Origin: Bacillus sp. P14.5 | Lineage (GTDB): Bacteria; Bacillota; Bacilli; Bacillales; Bacillaceae_B | Length of the DNA stretch: 47,595 nt | NCBI RefSeq assembly: GCF_003316765.1 | Contig: NZ_NIJF01000025.1 | Location: forward strand, 1 to 47,595 | Direction of reading: 5' to 3' | Part shown: positions 25,001 to 33,146 of the stretch, piece by piece | How the letters are laid out: each line of letters starts with the position of its first letter | Numbering within the stretch: the stretch's first letter is position 1 | Position numbers and translations under genes: made by a program | The notes under the pieces: generated by a model | What the model was told of the DNA's origin: nothing | Database searches by the model: none | The model's input: the letters and a program-made list of their open reading frames with translations, nothing else

Positions 25001-25659
25001 TTATGATCTTTTTTCCATTCCCCTGATGAGCAGCAGCAATAAGAATGAGAGTGAAATGCTTACAAAAACATACTGCCAGGCAAGACGGTTTTCCCCGGAC
25101 TCCAGCGCAAGATAGATGGCAGTCGAGATAGTTTGTGTTTTTCCGGGAATGTTCCCCGCAAACATCAGGGTTGCCCCAAATTCCCCGAGTGCTCTTGTAA
25201 AGCTGAGGACAATACCCATCATCAGTGATTTAACAGCGAGCGGGATCGACACATAGTAAAACACCTTCCGCTCGCCCGCACCATCGACCCTGGCCGCCTC
25301 TTCTATATCTTGATTGACACCGGAAAACCCAGTTTTAGCTGCCTGGTACATCAGTGGAAATGCTACCACGACTGACGCTATTACTGCAGCTGTTTTAGTA
25401 AAAAGGATTGTTTGTCCGAATAATAACTCAATGAATTCTCCAACCGGACTGTTGATTCCAAAAACAATCAATAATAAAAACCAATAACTGAAGGAGGTAA
25501 AACCAACGGCAATAGAAAAATAGTTTCAAGAACATTCGTTGATCTCTTGTTGGAGGCTCTTAATTTATAGGCTGAATATACACCGACAATGAATGTAATC
25601 ACTGTTGCTGAAGCAGCTACTAGTATCGATAATTGTATGGGAAACCAAAATCCGGACAT
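25001..25659 (-). pseudogene. modB: ModB, molybdate ABC transporter permease, with an apparent 1-base frameshift
   Basis: Two adjoining frames, 25468-25659 (first 63 residues, ends LPPSVIGFYY) and 25001-25471 (begins IVFGINSPVG). Together they form a normal ModB permease with the ABC-contact EAA loop (EEAARVDGAGERKVFYYVSI) and TRALGEFGATLMF. One T added to the T run near 25481-25485 gives VIGFLLLIVFG and a continuous protein of about 220 residues. Since molybdate uptake serves this whole region, an assembly error is as likely as a mutation. Last gene of moaB-modA-modB. Confidence 0.85.
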
Positions 25660-25668
25660 CTTTTACAC

Positions 25669-26436
25669 CTACTGAAATTCATTTGTTTCTGTCTCAAAAC
25701 CGTATCTCTCAAATATCTTTAAAGCTCTTTGTCCTTCTAAAAACTCCAGAAAAAGCATGGATTCTTCTTTGTGTTCACCAGCTTCTACCAATCCGCCCCA
25801 ATACAGGATGGGTGAGTGAGTAGCGGCATCAAACCTGCGGATGACCCTACTGTCCTGAACGGCCATAGCGTCGCTTTCATAGACAATCCCGGCATCAGCT
25901 GCCCCGTGGTCAAGAAGAGTCATGACATGACGGACATCTTTCGCATAAACCGTTCTGGGTAAAGCTTCTTTCCAAACGCCCATATTCTCAAGGGCCTGCT
26001 TGGCATAGAACCCCGCGGGTACTGTTTCAGGTGTACCGATTGACAATTTAAAATTCCTTTCTATTACATCGTTCAGTCCTGAAACCTGGCTATCCTGCCT
26101 GACAACCAGCACAAGACTGTTTGAAAACAATCTGTCTCCTGCTGATACGGCTCCACTGTCTGCTAAAGCCTGATAATCTTTTTCTGAAGCTGATAAAAAG
26201 ATATCTATCGGAGCCCCTTGATCAATCTGTTTACGGAGAGATCCGCTTGAACCAAAGTTATAAGAGAGTTTGATCTCTGGATATTCAGTTTCAAATTGGT
26301 CCTTCACCTCTTTAAGGCTGTCCTTCAAGCTTGCAGCTGCGGAGATGGTAAGTTCGACTTTTTCTGAATCAGTACTTGTGCAGGCTGACAATAAAAGAAT
26401 ACAGGCCAATAGTAAAATAAAAATTGATTTATTCAA
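25669..26436 (-). CDS. modA: ModA, molybdate-binding lipoprotein
   Basis: A 255-residue extracytoplasmic binding protein. Lipobox LLSAC puts the anchor Cys near residue 19. ISAAASLKDSLKEV and FGSSGSLRKQIDQGAPIDIFLSA (split over residues 31-85) are ModA oxyanion-binding motifs. It delivers molybdate to ModB. It lies 9 nt upstream of modB and just after moaB in one operon. No modC ATPase gene is in the window, so the ATPase must be encoded elsewhere. Confidence 0.93.
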   Translation of the reverse strand: MNKSIFILLLACILLLSACTSTDSEKVELTISAAASLKDSLKEVKDQFETEYPEIKLSYNFGSSGSLRKQIDQGAPIDIFLSASEKDYQALADSGAVSAGDRLFSNSLVLVVRQDSQVSGLNDVIERNFKLSIGTPETVPAGFYAKQALENMGVWKEALPRTVYAKDVRHVMTLLDHGAADAGIVYESDAMAVQDSRVIRRFDAATHSPILYWGGLVEAGEHKEESMLFLEFLEGQRALKIFERYGFETETNEFQ

Positions 26437-26446
26437 CAGTCCGCCC

Positions 26447-26959
26447 TCACCTTTTATCTTTATTTAACTCAGCTGTGATATGGCGCAGTTCAGGCAAAAT
26501 AAGCTTCTCCATCGCCAATCTGACCGCACCGGTTGACCCCGGTACAGAAAAGATAACTTTCCCTTTACTTATACCTGCAATTGCACGGGATAAAATGGCA
26601 GACGAACCGATGTCTTCTGTATAACTTAAATAGCGGAACAATTCACCGAAACCGGGAAGTTCCTTTTGAAGAAGCGGCTGGATTGATTCAATCGTGACAT
26701 CCCTCATCGCAATCCCTGTACCCCCGTTCAGCAGAACCGCATCTATATCACTATTATGCAGTCCTGATTGTACAGCCGTAGTAATATCTTCTTTCTCATC
26801 TTTTACTATCTCATAATCACTTACGATATGCCCTTCCAGCAACAGCCTCTCTTTCATCAAGCTCCCGCTTTTATCAGTCTCCCAGTTCCTGGTATCACTC
26901 ACCGTTATTATTTTGCAACACACTTGGGTTTCGTTGTTTGGTATATGGTTATGAGCCAT
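26447..26959 (-). CDS. moaB: MoaB/MogA-type molybdopterin adenylyltransferase
   Basis: 170 residues from ATG 26959 (SD GGAGTG). LLNGGTGIAMRDVTIESI (about residue 79) and FSVPGSTGAVRLAMEKLI (about residue 136) are the substrate-binding motifs of the MogA/MoaB family. It adenylylates molybdopterin before MoeA inserts molybdenum. First gene of the moaB-modA-modB operon. Confidence 0.92.
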   Translation of the reverse strand: MAHNHIPNNETQVCCKIITVSDTRNWETDKSGSLMKERLLLEGHIVSDYEIVKDEKEDITTAVQSGLHNSDIDAVLLNGGTGIAMRDVTIESIQPLLQKELPGFGELFRYLSYTEDIGSSAILSRAIAGISKGKVIFSVPGSTGAVRLAMEKLILPELRHITAELNKDKR

Positions 26960-26993
26960 TGTCTGCACTCCATTCTTTTTTAGTTCTGCTTAA

Positions 26994-27036
26994 ATTTTAT
27001 CATCAGTGGCTTCCTTGCCTTGTGAAAAAAATCACT
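26994..27036 (-). promoter_or_regulatory. Fnr-dependent promoter of moaB-modAB
   Basis: TGTGAAAAAAATCACT (27021-27036, one mismatch) and, 21 nt away, TAAAAT on the minus strand (26994-26999). Confidence 0.75.
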
Positions 27037-27099
27037 CCCGGCTAATCGCCTTTCGTAAAAAAGGAACGAACAGTAAAAAAGTTAAAAAATCACTTTGTT

Positions 27100-27142
27100 T
27101 GTGATGACTATCACGGCTGTGTCTTATCTAAACTTGTAGAAT
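27100..27142 (+). promoter_or_regulatory. Fnr-dependent promoter of the hemerythrin gene
   Basis: TGTGATGACTATCACG (27100-27115, one mismatch), 21 nt, then TAGAAT (27137-27142). Confidence 0.8.
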
Positions 27143-27181
27143 GGATAGTGAAAGGATTATCCAAAAGGAGGAGTAAAAGTT

Positions 27182-27724
27182 ATGTTGTCATGTCATCGTA
27201 ATGGTCAATTCATTGAGGGACTGCCTCTTTCCCCCAGCCTTCAAATGTTGAAGAATGAACATGTTGCCTTGAACGACCAAAAACAGACTATCTATGATCA
27301 ATCACGCAGTTTAATATCATCTATTTCAAAAGGTATATATAAAGTAGAGGCACTCATTGATTTAAGAGATAATGTACAGATTTTCTTCAAGGAACTTCAT
27401 ATTCACTCGGAAAAGGAAGAAGAATACCTTTTCAATATGATGGCAGTCCATATGGATCGGCACTCCGGCCCGCTGGCTGTCATGGAATTTGAGCATGAGG
27501 AAGCGAAACGCCTCATCAATCAGTTCCTCGTTAATACTGAACAATCCGAGGATGGCCGGGATACCACTGCGGCGATAGAAAATTGCCGGCTGATTATTGA
27601 AGCCTATCATGTGCTGTCTTCCCATTTCATGAAAGAAGAGCAGGTTCTCTTTCCTATGGCAGAGAACGTGCTGACTGATGAACAAAAAGAAGATCTTTGG
27701 AGGCATGTAGCGAGTGCGTCTTAA
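27182..27724 (+). CDS. Hemerythrin-like domain protein
   Basis: A 180-residue four-helix protein. Candidate di-iron ligands follow the hemerythrin order: KNEHVALN (about residue 30), ELHIHSEKEEEYLF (about residue 80), EFEHEEAKR (about residue 102) and HFMKEEQVLFP (about residue 152). Such proteins bind oxygen or nitric oxide or protect Fe-S clusters. SD AAAAGGAGGAG. Fnr control and the setting suggest a role in nitrosative stress or oxygen sensing. Confidence 0.85.
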   Translation: MLSCHRNGQFIEGLPLSPSLQMLKNEHVALNDQKQTIYDQSRSLISSISKGIYKVEALIDLRDNVQIFFKELHIHSEKEEEYLFNMMAVHMDRHSGPLAVMEFEHEEAKRLINQFLVNTEQSEDGRDTTAAIENCRLIIEAYHVLSSHFMKEEQVLFPMAENVLTDEQKEDLWRHVASAS

Positions 27725-27779
27725 GGTAATGCAGAGAACCTATCGACTACTGTGATAATTCGATGTCTTTTTTCAATTC

Positions 27780-27920
27780 CGATATGAATCTCCAGCTGGA
27801 TACCAGAGCAATTCATGGCTTTATCGGCTATTTTGGAATCTCATCAAAGATTCCTTCCGGTCATTTATCGGCGATTCTCAAATTTTATCAGCGAATTTCA
27901 AGATTTATCGACCGGCCGAC
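27780..27920. repeat. Degenerate 20-bp tandem motif (TTTATCGGCGA type)
   Basis: The sequence between the hemerythrin gene and the moaD terminator contains several loose copies of TTTATCGGCGATTCTCAAA at about 20-bp spacing. It resembles intergenic filler I recall from other Bacillaceae. No gene is seen. Confidence 0.45.
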
Positions 27921-27935
27921 AAAATTTAACAAAAC

Positions 27936-27975
27936 AAAAAGCTCATGAGAGGCAATCTCCTTAAATGAGCTTTTT
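27936..27975. terminator. Terminator after moaD
   Basis: AAAAAGCTCAT (27936-27946) pairs with ATGAGCTTTTT (27965-27975). Confidence 0.88.
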
Positions 27976-27984
27976 ATTTTCTAA

Positions 27985-28218
27985 TCAACCTCCGCTGACA
28001 GGCGGGATCATCGCAACCGTATCACCAGATTTCACTAAGTCTTCCGAAACAGCAAATTTTTCATTCACTGCAGCCATGACATTTTCCATCTTGGATAAGT
28101 GGTACTGATCCGTTAAGAGTTTTTTTAAATCCCCCACTGTTAATTCTCCCTTAGCAATTTCAAGCTGCGCCCTACCTGCTTCTTCCTGCAGGTGGGCAAA
28201 TAATAATACTTTTATCAT
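27985..28218 (-). CDS. moaD: MoaD, molybdopterin synthase sulfur carrier subunit
   Basis: A 77-residue ubiquitin-like protein ending PPVSGG; the C-terminal Gly-Gly is adenylated by MoeB and thiocarboxylated. Its start overlaps the moaE stop (ATGA), so the two synthase subunits are coupled. Last gene of the moeB-moeA-moaE-moaD operon. Confidence 0.94.
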   Translation of the reverse strand: MIKVLLFAHLQEEAGRAQLEIAKGELTVGDLKKLLTDQYHLSKMENVMAAVNEKFAVSEDLVKSGDTVAMIPPVSGG

Positions 28219-28685
28219 TTCTCTTCATCTCCCTCTAAGTCAGGTTTCCCTGATGGATACGCCTTCGTTTCACGCTGATCGCCAATCCATGTTTCTCCGT
28301 CTTCCCAATGTTCCTTTTTCCAGATCGGAACAATCTCTTTAATTCTCTCAATCGCATACTCGTTTGCTTCATATGCAACTTTTCTGTGTGGGGAAGAAAC
28401 CGCTATGACGACAGCTATGTCGGAAATATCCAACCGGCCGATCCTGTGAGTTATTGCCATTTGGACACCCGGCCATTTTTCTTCCGCTTCTATTGAAATC
28501 TTCTCCAGCATTTTTACAGCCATCGGGATATACGCCTGATATTCAAGGTAAAGAGTCCGCTTCCCTTTTGTCCACTCTCTTACCGTACCTATAAAGGTGG
28601 TGATGGCCCCTGCATCTCTTCTTTCAACCTTGGCTATGACTTCGTCTGTCAAAATCGGCTCTGTCACGATTTCAAATCTATTCAT
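28215..28685 (-). CDS. moaE: MoaE, molybdopterin synthase catalytic subunit
   Basis: 156 residues. TTFIGTVREWTKGKRTLYLEY (around residues 29-49) and VAVSSPHRKVAYEANEYAIE region, followed by PIWKKEHWEDGETWIG, are the MoaE active-site signatures including the catalytic Lys pair. It moves sulfur from MoaD to cPMP. Coupled to moaD. Confidence 0.95.
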   Translation of the reverse strand: MNRFEIVTEPILTDEVIAKVERRDAGAITTFIGTVREWTKGKRTLYLEYQAYIPMAVKMLEKISIEAEEKWPGVQMAITHRIGRLDISDIAVVIAVSSPHRKVAYEANEYAIERIKEIVPIWKKEHWEDGETWIGDQRETKAYPSGKPDLEGDEEK

Positions 28686-28711
28686 TTTTCATTCTCCTTG
28701 TATATATAAGT

Positions 28712-29965
28712 CTACCTTTCTTCCAAAAGAACAATTTCGATTTCCATCCCTTTTTCAAATCCTCTTGTTCCGCCGGGCAGTTCTATGAACGCATTAGCGG
28801 ATGCAAGCGAGGAGACTACACTTGATTTATCAAGACCTGACGGGATTGCCGTCAACCTGCCGTCTTCAAAAAACACAGACGCCCTTACAAAACGCGTAAA
28901 CGGATTCGGCTTCTTGAAGTCGGCACCCAGGATTCCTTCGACTTTTTTTAAGTGTGGTTCTTTCACATGCAGATACGTTTGGATTACCGGACGGGTCAAT
29001 AGTTCAAACCCGACATAGCAGGCTGAAGGGTTTCCGGATAAACCAAAGAGCAGCTTTCCGTCTTTTTCAGCTACAGTCGTAACACTTCCAGGCCTCATTC
29101 CGATTTTATTAAAAAGGACATTCGCCCCCATTTTTTCATAAATCTCCGGGAGATAATCATAGTCACCGACAGATACTCCTCCTGTTGTGATAAAGATGTC
29201 GACTTCTTCCATCGCTGTCGTTACTTGCCGGAAACATTCTTCAAGATCATCTTGGAATTGTCCGAAATAAATGCCTACTCCGCCAGCTCTTTCAATTTGA
29301 GAGAGAATCATATACGTATTGCTGTTCCTGATTTTTCCTGGCTCAAGTGCCTCGTTCACCTCAAGCAGTTCACTGCCAGTCGCAATGACGCCCACCCTTG
29401 GTTTCCGAATGACCGTTACGTCCCGGTATCCGAAAGTTGCCAAAAGAGCCGTGACACCCGGATTAATAAACGTTCCTTTCTGGACAAGAATGGCGCCTTT
29501 CCTTGTCTCTTCTCCCTTGAATGAAATGTTGTCACCCACTTGGTATTTTCGGTTGATCTCTACATAGCTGACATCATTTTCAATAGATGATTTCGTCAAT
29601 TCCAGCATGACGACCGCACTGCAGCCTTCGGGGATTTGTGCCCCCGTCATAATCCGTACAGCCTGGCCGCTCTCAACCCTGCCAGAAAAGACACTGCCTG
29701 CACCGATTTCTCCAACCACCTCAAGCTTGGCAGGAAGTTCCCGGCTGGCGTTTTCTGTATCTTCAGCCCTGATGGCAAAACCATCATAAGGAGATCGATT
29801 GAACGAGGGAACGTCGTGGTCTGCCACTAAATCCCCGCCTAAATACCGTCCGTGTGCTTTTGTTATATCCACTATTTCACTGTCTCCAGCAAAAGCCAGT
29901 TCCATTACCTTTTCCACAGCTTCCGTTACTTTTATCGGAGTTCTTTTCGTGAGCATCCGTTCCAT
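28712..29965 (-). CDS. moeA: MoeA, molybdopterin molybdenumtransferase
   Basis: A 417-residue enzyme inserting molybdate into adenylylated molybdopterin. DHDVPSFNRSPYDGFA (about residue 53), TGAQIPEG (about residue 107), IFITTGGVSVGDYDYLPE (about residue 262) and FGLSGNPSACYVGF (about residue 310) are standard MoeA motifs. The C-terminal beta domain is complete. It lies 6 nt after moeB. Confidence 0.95.
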   Translation of the reverse strand: MERMLTKRTPIKVTEAVEKVMELAFAGDSEIVDITKAHGRYLGGDLVADHDVPSFNRSPYDGFAIRAEDTENASRELPAKLEVVGEIGAGSVFSGRVESGQAVRIMTGAQIPEGCSAVVMLELTKSSIENDVSYVEINRKYQVGDNISFKGEETRKGAILVQKGTFINPGVTALLATFGYRDVTVIRKPRVGVIATGSELLEVNEALEPGKIRNSNTYMILSQIERAGGVGIYFGQFQDDLEECFRQVTTAMEEVDIFITTGGVSVGDYDYLPEIYEKMGANVLFNKIGMRPGSVTTVAEKDGKLLFGLSGNPSACYVGFELLTRPVIQTYLHVKEPHLKKVEGILGADFKKPNPFTRFVRASVFFEDGRLTAIPSGLDKSSVVSSLASANAFIELPGGTRGFEKGMEIEIVLLEER

Positions 29966-29971
29966 TCCTTT

Positions 29972-30985
29972 CTAGCCTACTAATCTATAATAAATACTTT
30001 TTGCCTTTTCTATATCTGCAGTTCCGTGTATCAGCGTTCTTCCATCTGCGAAGAATACAAGACGGTAAGAGTCATATTCATAGGATATCAAATAAGAATT
30101 ACTGTTAAGTTTCTTCAAGTGAGACAATTGCTTATCAAGTTGATCCAAATCAACCTCTTTACTGCCCGGCCGAATTTGGACAGTGTTTCTGCCGCAAAGT
30201 ACGGCTGCCTTCGTCATATTTTCATATTTTAAAAAGGTATATTTAGGGCTGCTGCCGCAAGCCGGGCAATTGTCCCTCTTTGATTTTGTTACATCCATCG
30301 TGTAGAACTGATTATTCCAGAGGTCAAATGTATGAAGCCCCTTCCTCAAAGCTTTATAATCTTCAACAAGAATTTTTAATGCTTCCGTAGTTTGAAGGGC
30401 TGTCACCATCCCCACAGCGGGAGAAATGATTCCTGCGGTATCACAGGTAGCACCGGCGAGCGGGATTCCCTGCATCAGGCAGTTCAGACATGGCGTTTCT
30501 TCCGGAATAATCGTGTAAGACATTCCAGTGCTTCCCACACATGATCCGTAGATCCAGGGAATATTAAATTTTTGCGATAAATCATTTATGACCATACGGA
30601 TGTCAAAGTTGTCGGTAGCATCCATGATAAGATCGACATTTTCAAGTAAAGGCGGCAGCGATCGAGCATTTGCATCTATGACATGAACTTCGATCTTCGT
30701 TTCTGAATTGATTCTGTTTAATGCCTTTTTTGCGGCTATTGCCTTTGGAAATTGTAACTTCGCATCTTCTTCATCAAATAACTGCTGCCTTTGCAGGTTG
30801 CTCCACTCTACATAATCACGGTCAACAAGAGTCAGTCTGCCTATGCCCGCTCGGACGAGAGACTCCGCATTGGAAGTCCCCAATGCACCACAACCAACGA
30901 CTAGGACGTGCTTATTCCTGATTTTGTTTTGTCCGCTTTCCCCAATGGGATTAAACAGGATCTGTCTTGAATAACGGTCATCCAA
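29972..30985 (-). CDS. moeB: MoeB/ThiF-type adenylyltransferase
   Basis: A 337-residue E1-like enzyme that activates the MoaD C-terminus. The nucleotide-binding VVGCGALGTSNAESLVRAG (about residues 30-48), DNFDIRMVINDLS and the candidate catalytic Cys segment GATCDTAGI are visible, with the zinc-binding pairs CLNC and CPAC. The C-terminal 90 residues have no rhodanese motif. It starts the moeB-moeA-moaE-moaD operon. Confidence 0.92.
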   Translation of the reverse strand: MDDRYSRQILFNPIGESGQNKIRNKHVLVVGCGALGTSNAESLVRAGIGRLTLVDRDYVEWSNLQRQQLFDEEDAKLQFPKAIAAKKALNRINSETKIEVHVIDANARSLPPLLENVDLIMDATDNFDIRMVINDLSQKFNIPWIYGSCVGSTGMSYTIIPEETPCLNCLMQGIPLAGATCDTAGIISPAVGMVTALQTTEALKILVEDYKALRKGLHTFDLWNNQFYTMDVTKSKRDNCPACGSSPKYTFLKYENMTKAAVLCGRNTVQIRPGSKEVDLDQLDKQLSHLKKLNSNSYLISYEYDSYRLVFFADGRTLIHGTADIEKAKSIYYRLVG

Positions 30986-31075
30986 TGTAATGTCTCCCTT
31001 TCAATCTATAAATATAAAGTACTGACTATATGTTAAGAGTAATAAATGTCACAGCGATAACGCTGTCTATAACCT

Positions 31076-31118
31076 ATACTAATAGTGAAGAGAGAAAAAC
31101 GCAGTGATGTATTTCACA
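31076..31118 (-). promoter_or_regulatory. Fnr-dependent promoter of the moeB operon
   Basis: AGTGATGTATTTCACA (31103-31118, one mismatch) lies 21 nt from TAGTAT on the minus strand (31076-31081). The same box is only 18 nt before the start codon of the plus-strand gene at 31137, so if bound by Fnr it would tend to block that gene. Confidence 0.72.
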
Positions 31119-31136
31119 TGGTAAGGAGGAAAATGA

Positions 31137-31673
31137 ATGCTATCTGTAAAAGTAGATATACAAAACAAGGAAGAGCTGCATCTGCCATTATTAAAACAGG
31201 GATTTTCAAATAAAACCGGTTCATATATATATAAGGAAAACAATCGGGAACTTCTAAGAGGGGAATATGTTACCGAGAGCAGCAGTTTTCTTTTTGAATT
31301 CTCACCAGGGTTAAATTTGGAGGGATATACCACAATCCACCGTTTATTGAATAAAATTATTAATGATGGTGAGCTCAAGTTTGATGATACCAACAGTCTC
31401 CTTGGCTATTTAAAAAATGGAGAAGGTGCATATATACTGACCAACTGGTCTCAATGGCACGAATTTCTTCAAGATGCAAAATTGAAGTCACTGGAAGGGA
31501 AAAAAGTCAGGGTATTAAACGAAACTGATCAGGAACTGGCTTCAGGCCTTTATGTTGAATGCAAGAAAGATGAGATAACAAATAAAATTATAAAGTGCAC
31601 TGTCATTACATTATTTGGCGAAAGATCGTATAAAGGTGAGGCTTTAAAAATTGAACCTACTAATGAGTGGTGA
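31137..31673 (+). CDS. Hypothetical protein between the cofactor and reductase operons
   Basis: 178 residues, not recognised. It is soluble, rich in Lys, Glu and Asn, and has no Cys cluster and no signal peptide. Two halves can be seen: an N-terminal part with SNKTGSYIYKENNRELLRGEY, and a C-terminal part with GKKVRVLNETDQELASGLY that looks like a small beta-barrel. SD AAGGAGGAAA is strong. It may be Fnr-repressed, given the box just upstream of its start. I do not assign a function. Confidence 0.65.
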   Translation: MLSVKVDIQNKEELHLPLLKQGFSNKTGSYIYKENNRELLRGEYVTESSSFLFEFSPGLNLEGYTTIHRLLNKIINDGELKFDDTNSLLGYLKNGEGAYILTNWSQWHEFLQDAKLKSLEGKKVRVLNETDQELASGLYVECKKDEITNKIIKCTVITLFGERSYKGEALKIEPTNEW

Positions 31674-31676
31674 ACC

Positions 31677-31710
31677 AAAGATCAGGCATAGGATGCTCCT
31701 GATCTTTTTT
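31677..31710 (+). terminator. Terminator of the hypothetical gene
   Basis: AAAGATCAGG (31677-31686) pairs with CCTGATCTTT (31698-31707) and is followed by T residues. Confidence 0.88.
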
Positions 31711-31801
31711 GGTTTTTATTCTAATGAGAAATGTTAATGAACAAGCTTAGGTATCGCGCAAAGTAAAAACACATGAAGCAAAGGCAGTAACAATACCATA
31801 A

Positions 31802-31835
31802 AAAAGAGAGAACCACCCCAATGGTTCTCTCTTTT
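31802..31835 (-). terminator. Terminator of the reductase operon
   Basis: 14-bp perfect stem AAAAGAGAGAACCA with its complement (31822-31835). Confidence 0.9.
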
Positions 31836-31841
31836 CCGTTC

Positions 31842-32036
31842 TCACTTCGTGTACTCCTGTTTTCTCCATCGTAAATAAATCACAAAACAAATGATGGAAG
31901 AAACAAAAGCGATGGAAGAATACGTCCAAACATGTTCATGTTCCTGTCCGAAATAGGCTTCTATCGTCCACTGCAGCATGATGACGTTCAATGCCATAGT
32001 AATAAAAATGCCGATCCAGTACTTTTTATTCGCCAT
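31842..32036 (-). CDS. Small membrane protein ending the reductase operon
   Basis: 64 residues from ATG 32036 (SD GGAAGGA); the frame stays open upstream to 32066, but that would overlap the Rieske gene further. Two membrane helices (about residues 7-23 and 36-54) with a short loop containing GQEHEHVW, then a basic tail LRWRKQEYTK. It overlaps the Rieske stop by 11 nt. It may be an anchor or quinone-site subunit of the complex; no family is recognised. Confidence 0.7.
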   Translation of the reverse strand: MANKKYWIGIFITMALNVIMLQWTIEAYFGQEHEHVWTYSSIAFVSSIICFVIYLRWRKQEYTK

Positions 32037-32553
32037 GGCGGACTTTCCTTCCGACTGCATAAACATATCCGTCTTTTACTTCGAGCTCGATTAATGGCAG
32101 TTCTCTTTGCGGAGGACCGGCAAGCGGATGGCCATTGTCTACACTGAAAAATCCTCTATGGCACGGGCAAAGTAATACGGATTCTTCTTTTTCGTAAAAC
32201 ACAGGACATTGGAGATGAGTACATTTATTATTATAGGCCTTCAATTTCCCTTCCTTCGTGTGGACTATGATAGCCGGCTCAGCCTCAGTAGGGTAGTTAA
32301 AATTCATGGAGCTATCTTTTGGTATATCAGAAAGTTTTCCGATCAATTTTCTGTTTTTATCTTCTTCCTTTTCATTTAAAGCCAACACAGAGAATGGCAA
32401 TGTCGCCAGTCCCAATGTAATGGAAGCTCCAACTGCCGATTTCAAAAACGCTCTGCGATTAAATTTCAGGTCTTCATCTCTGTTCAGGTTATCTACCAGA
32501 TTGATCATGTCATCCTGTGTGTCTTTGCTGTTTCTCTTTTGTTTGTTATTCAT
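32026..32553 (-). CDS. Tat-exported Rieske [2Fe-2S] protein
   Basis: 175 residues. NRRAFLKSAVGASITLGLA (about residues 31-50) is a Tat signal with the twin-arginine and a hydrophobic core that can also anchor. The Rieske cluster ligands are CTHLQC and CPCHRGFF (about residues 110 and 131). It would sit on the outer face of the membrane and carry electrons to or from the b-type subunit at 35.3-36.4 kb. It follows the ferredoxin gene after 21 nt. Confidence 0.9.
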   Translation of the reverse strand: MNNKQKRNSKDTQDDMINLVDNLNRDEDLKFNRRAFLKSAVGASITLGLATLPFSVLALNEKEEDKNRKLIGKLSDIPKDSSMNFNYPTEAEPAIIVHTKEGKLKAYNNKCTHLQCPVFYEKEESVLLCPCHRGFFSVDNGHPLAGPPQRELPLIELEVKDGYVYAVGRKVRHGE

Positions 32554-32574
32554 ATTAGAGCTCTCCTCTCTCGG

Positions 32575-33117
32575 TTAATCCGTATAGACGCCAAAGAATT
32601 CCGGTACATAATCCCACTTATTGCCCTCTTGAGGTTTTTTCCCCTCAACAAGATTCATCTGGGAACGTTTTCTGCGCAACTGCTGCATTTCCTCAAACTC
32701 GATGAAGCGGATCGCATCACTTGGGCAGACGGATGCACACATCGGAGCGATATCATGTTTTGAACGGTCATAACACATATCACATTTGTACATTTTGTTT
32801 TCTTCAAAATCGAATTTCGGAATACCGAACGGACAACCGAATGTACAGTTTCGGCAGCCGATACATTTCTCCTCCATCGCAGAAAGTACAACGCCCTCTT
32901 CCGTAATTTGGATGGCATTGGCCGGGCAGACCCTGGCACAGGCAGGGTCTTTACATTGCATACATAACATTGGATAGGTTTGGCGGCTTTCCGTAAAGTC
33001 TACATATTCAACATAATTTCGTTCTTTCGCATCGTGGTCCCCGCATTCACGGCAGGCAGCTTGACATGCCCGGCAGCCGATACATCGTTCAAATTCCAAA
33101 TACATTATTTTGTTCAT
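32575..33117 (-). CDS. Four-cluster ferredoxin-like electron transfer subunit (DmsB/NrfC type)
   Basis: 180 residues, cytoplasmic. Four Cys groups in the DMSO-reductase beta-subunit order: CIGCRACQAAC (about residue 12), CMQCKDPACARVCP (about 53-66), CIGCRNCTFGCPFG (about 86) and CDMCYDRS followed by CASVCP (about 112-130). It probably carries electrons between the molybdenum subunit and the membrane subunit. It lies 29 nt after the catalytic gene. Confidence 0.92.
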   Translation of the reverse strand: MNKIMYLEFERCIGCRACQAACRECGDHDAKERNYVEYVDFTESRQTYPMLCMQCKDPACARVCPANAIQITEEGVVLSAMEEKCIGCRNCTFGCPFGIPKFDFEENKMYKCDMCYDRSKHDIAPMCASVCPSDAIRFIEFEEMQQLRRKRSQMNLVEGKKPQEGNKWDYVPEFFGVYTD

Positions 33118-33146
33118 TATTCTGGCTCCTTCCCATGGTTATTCTA

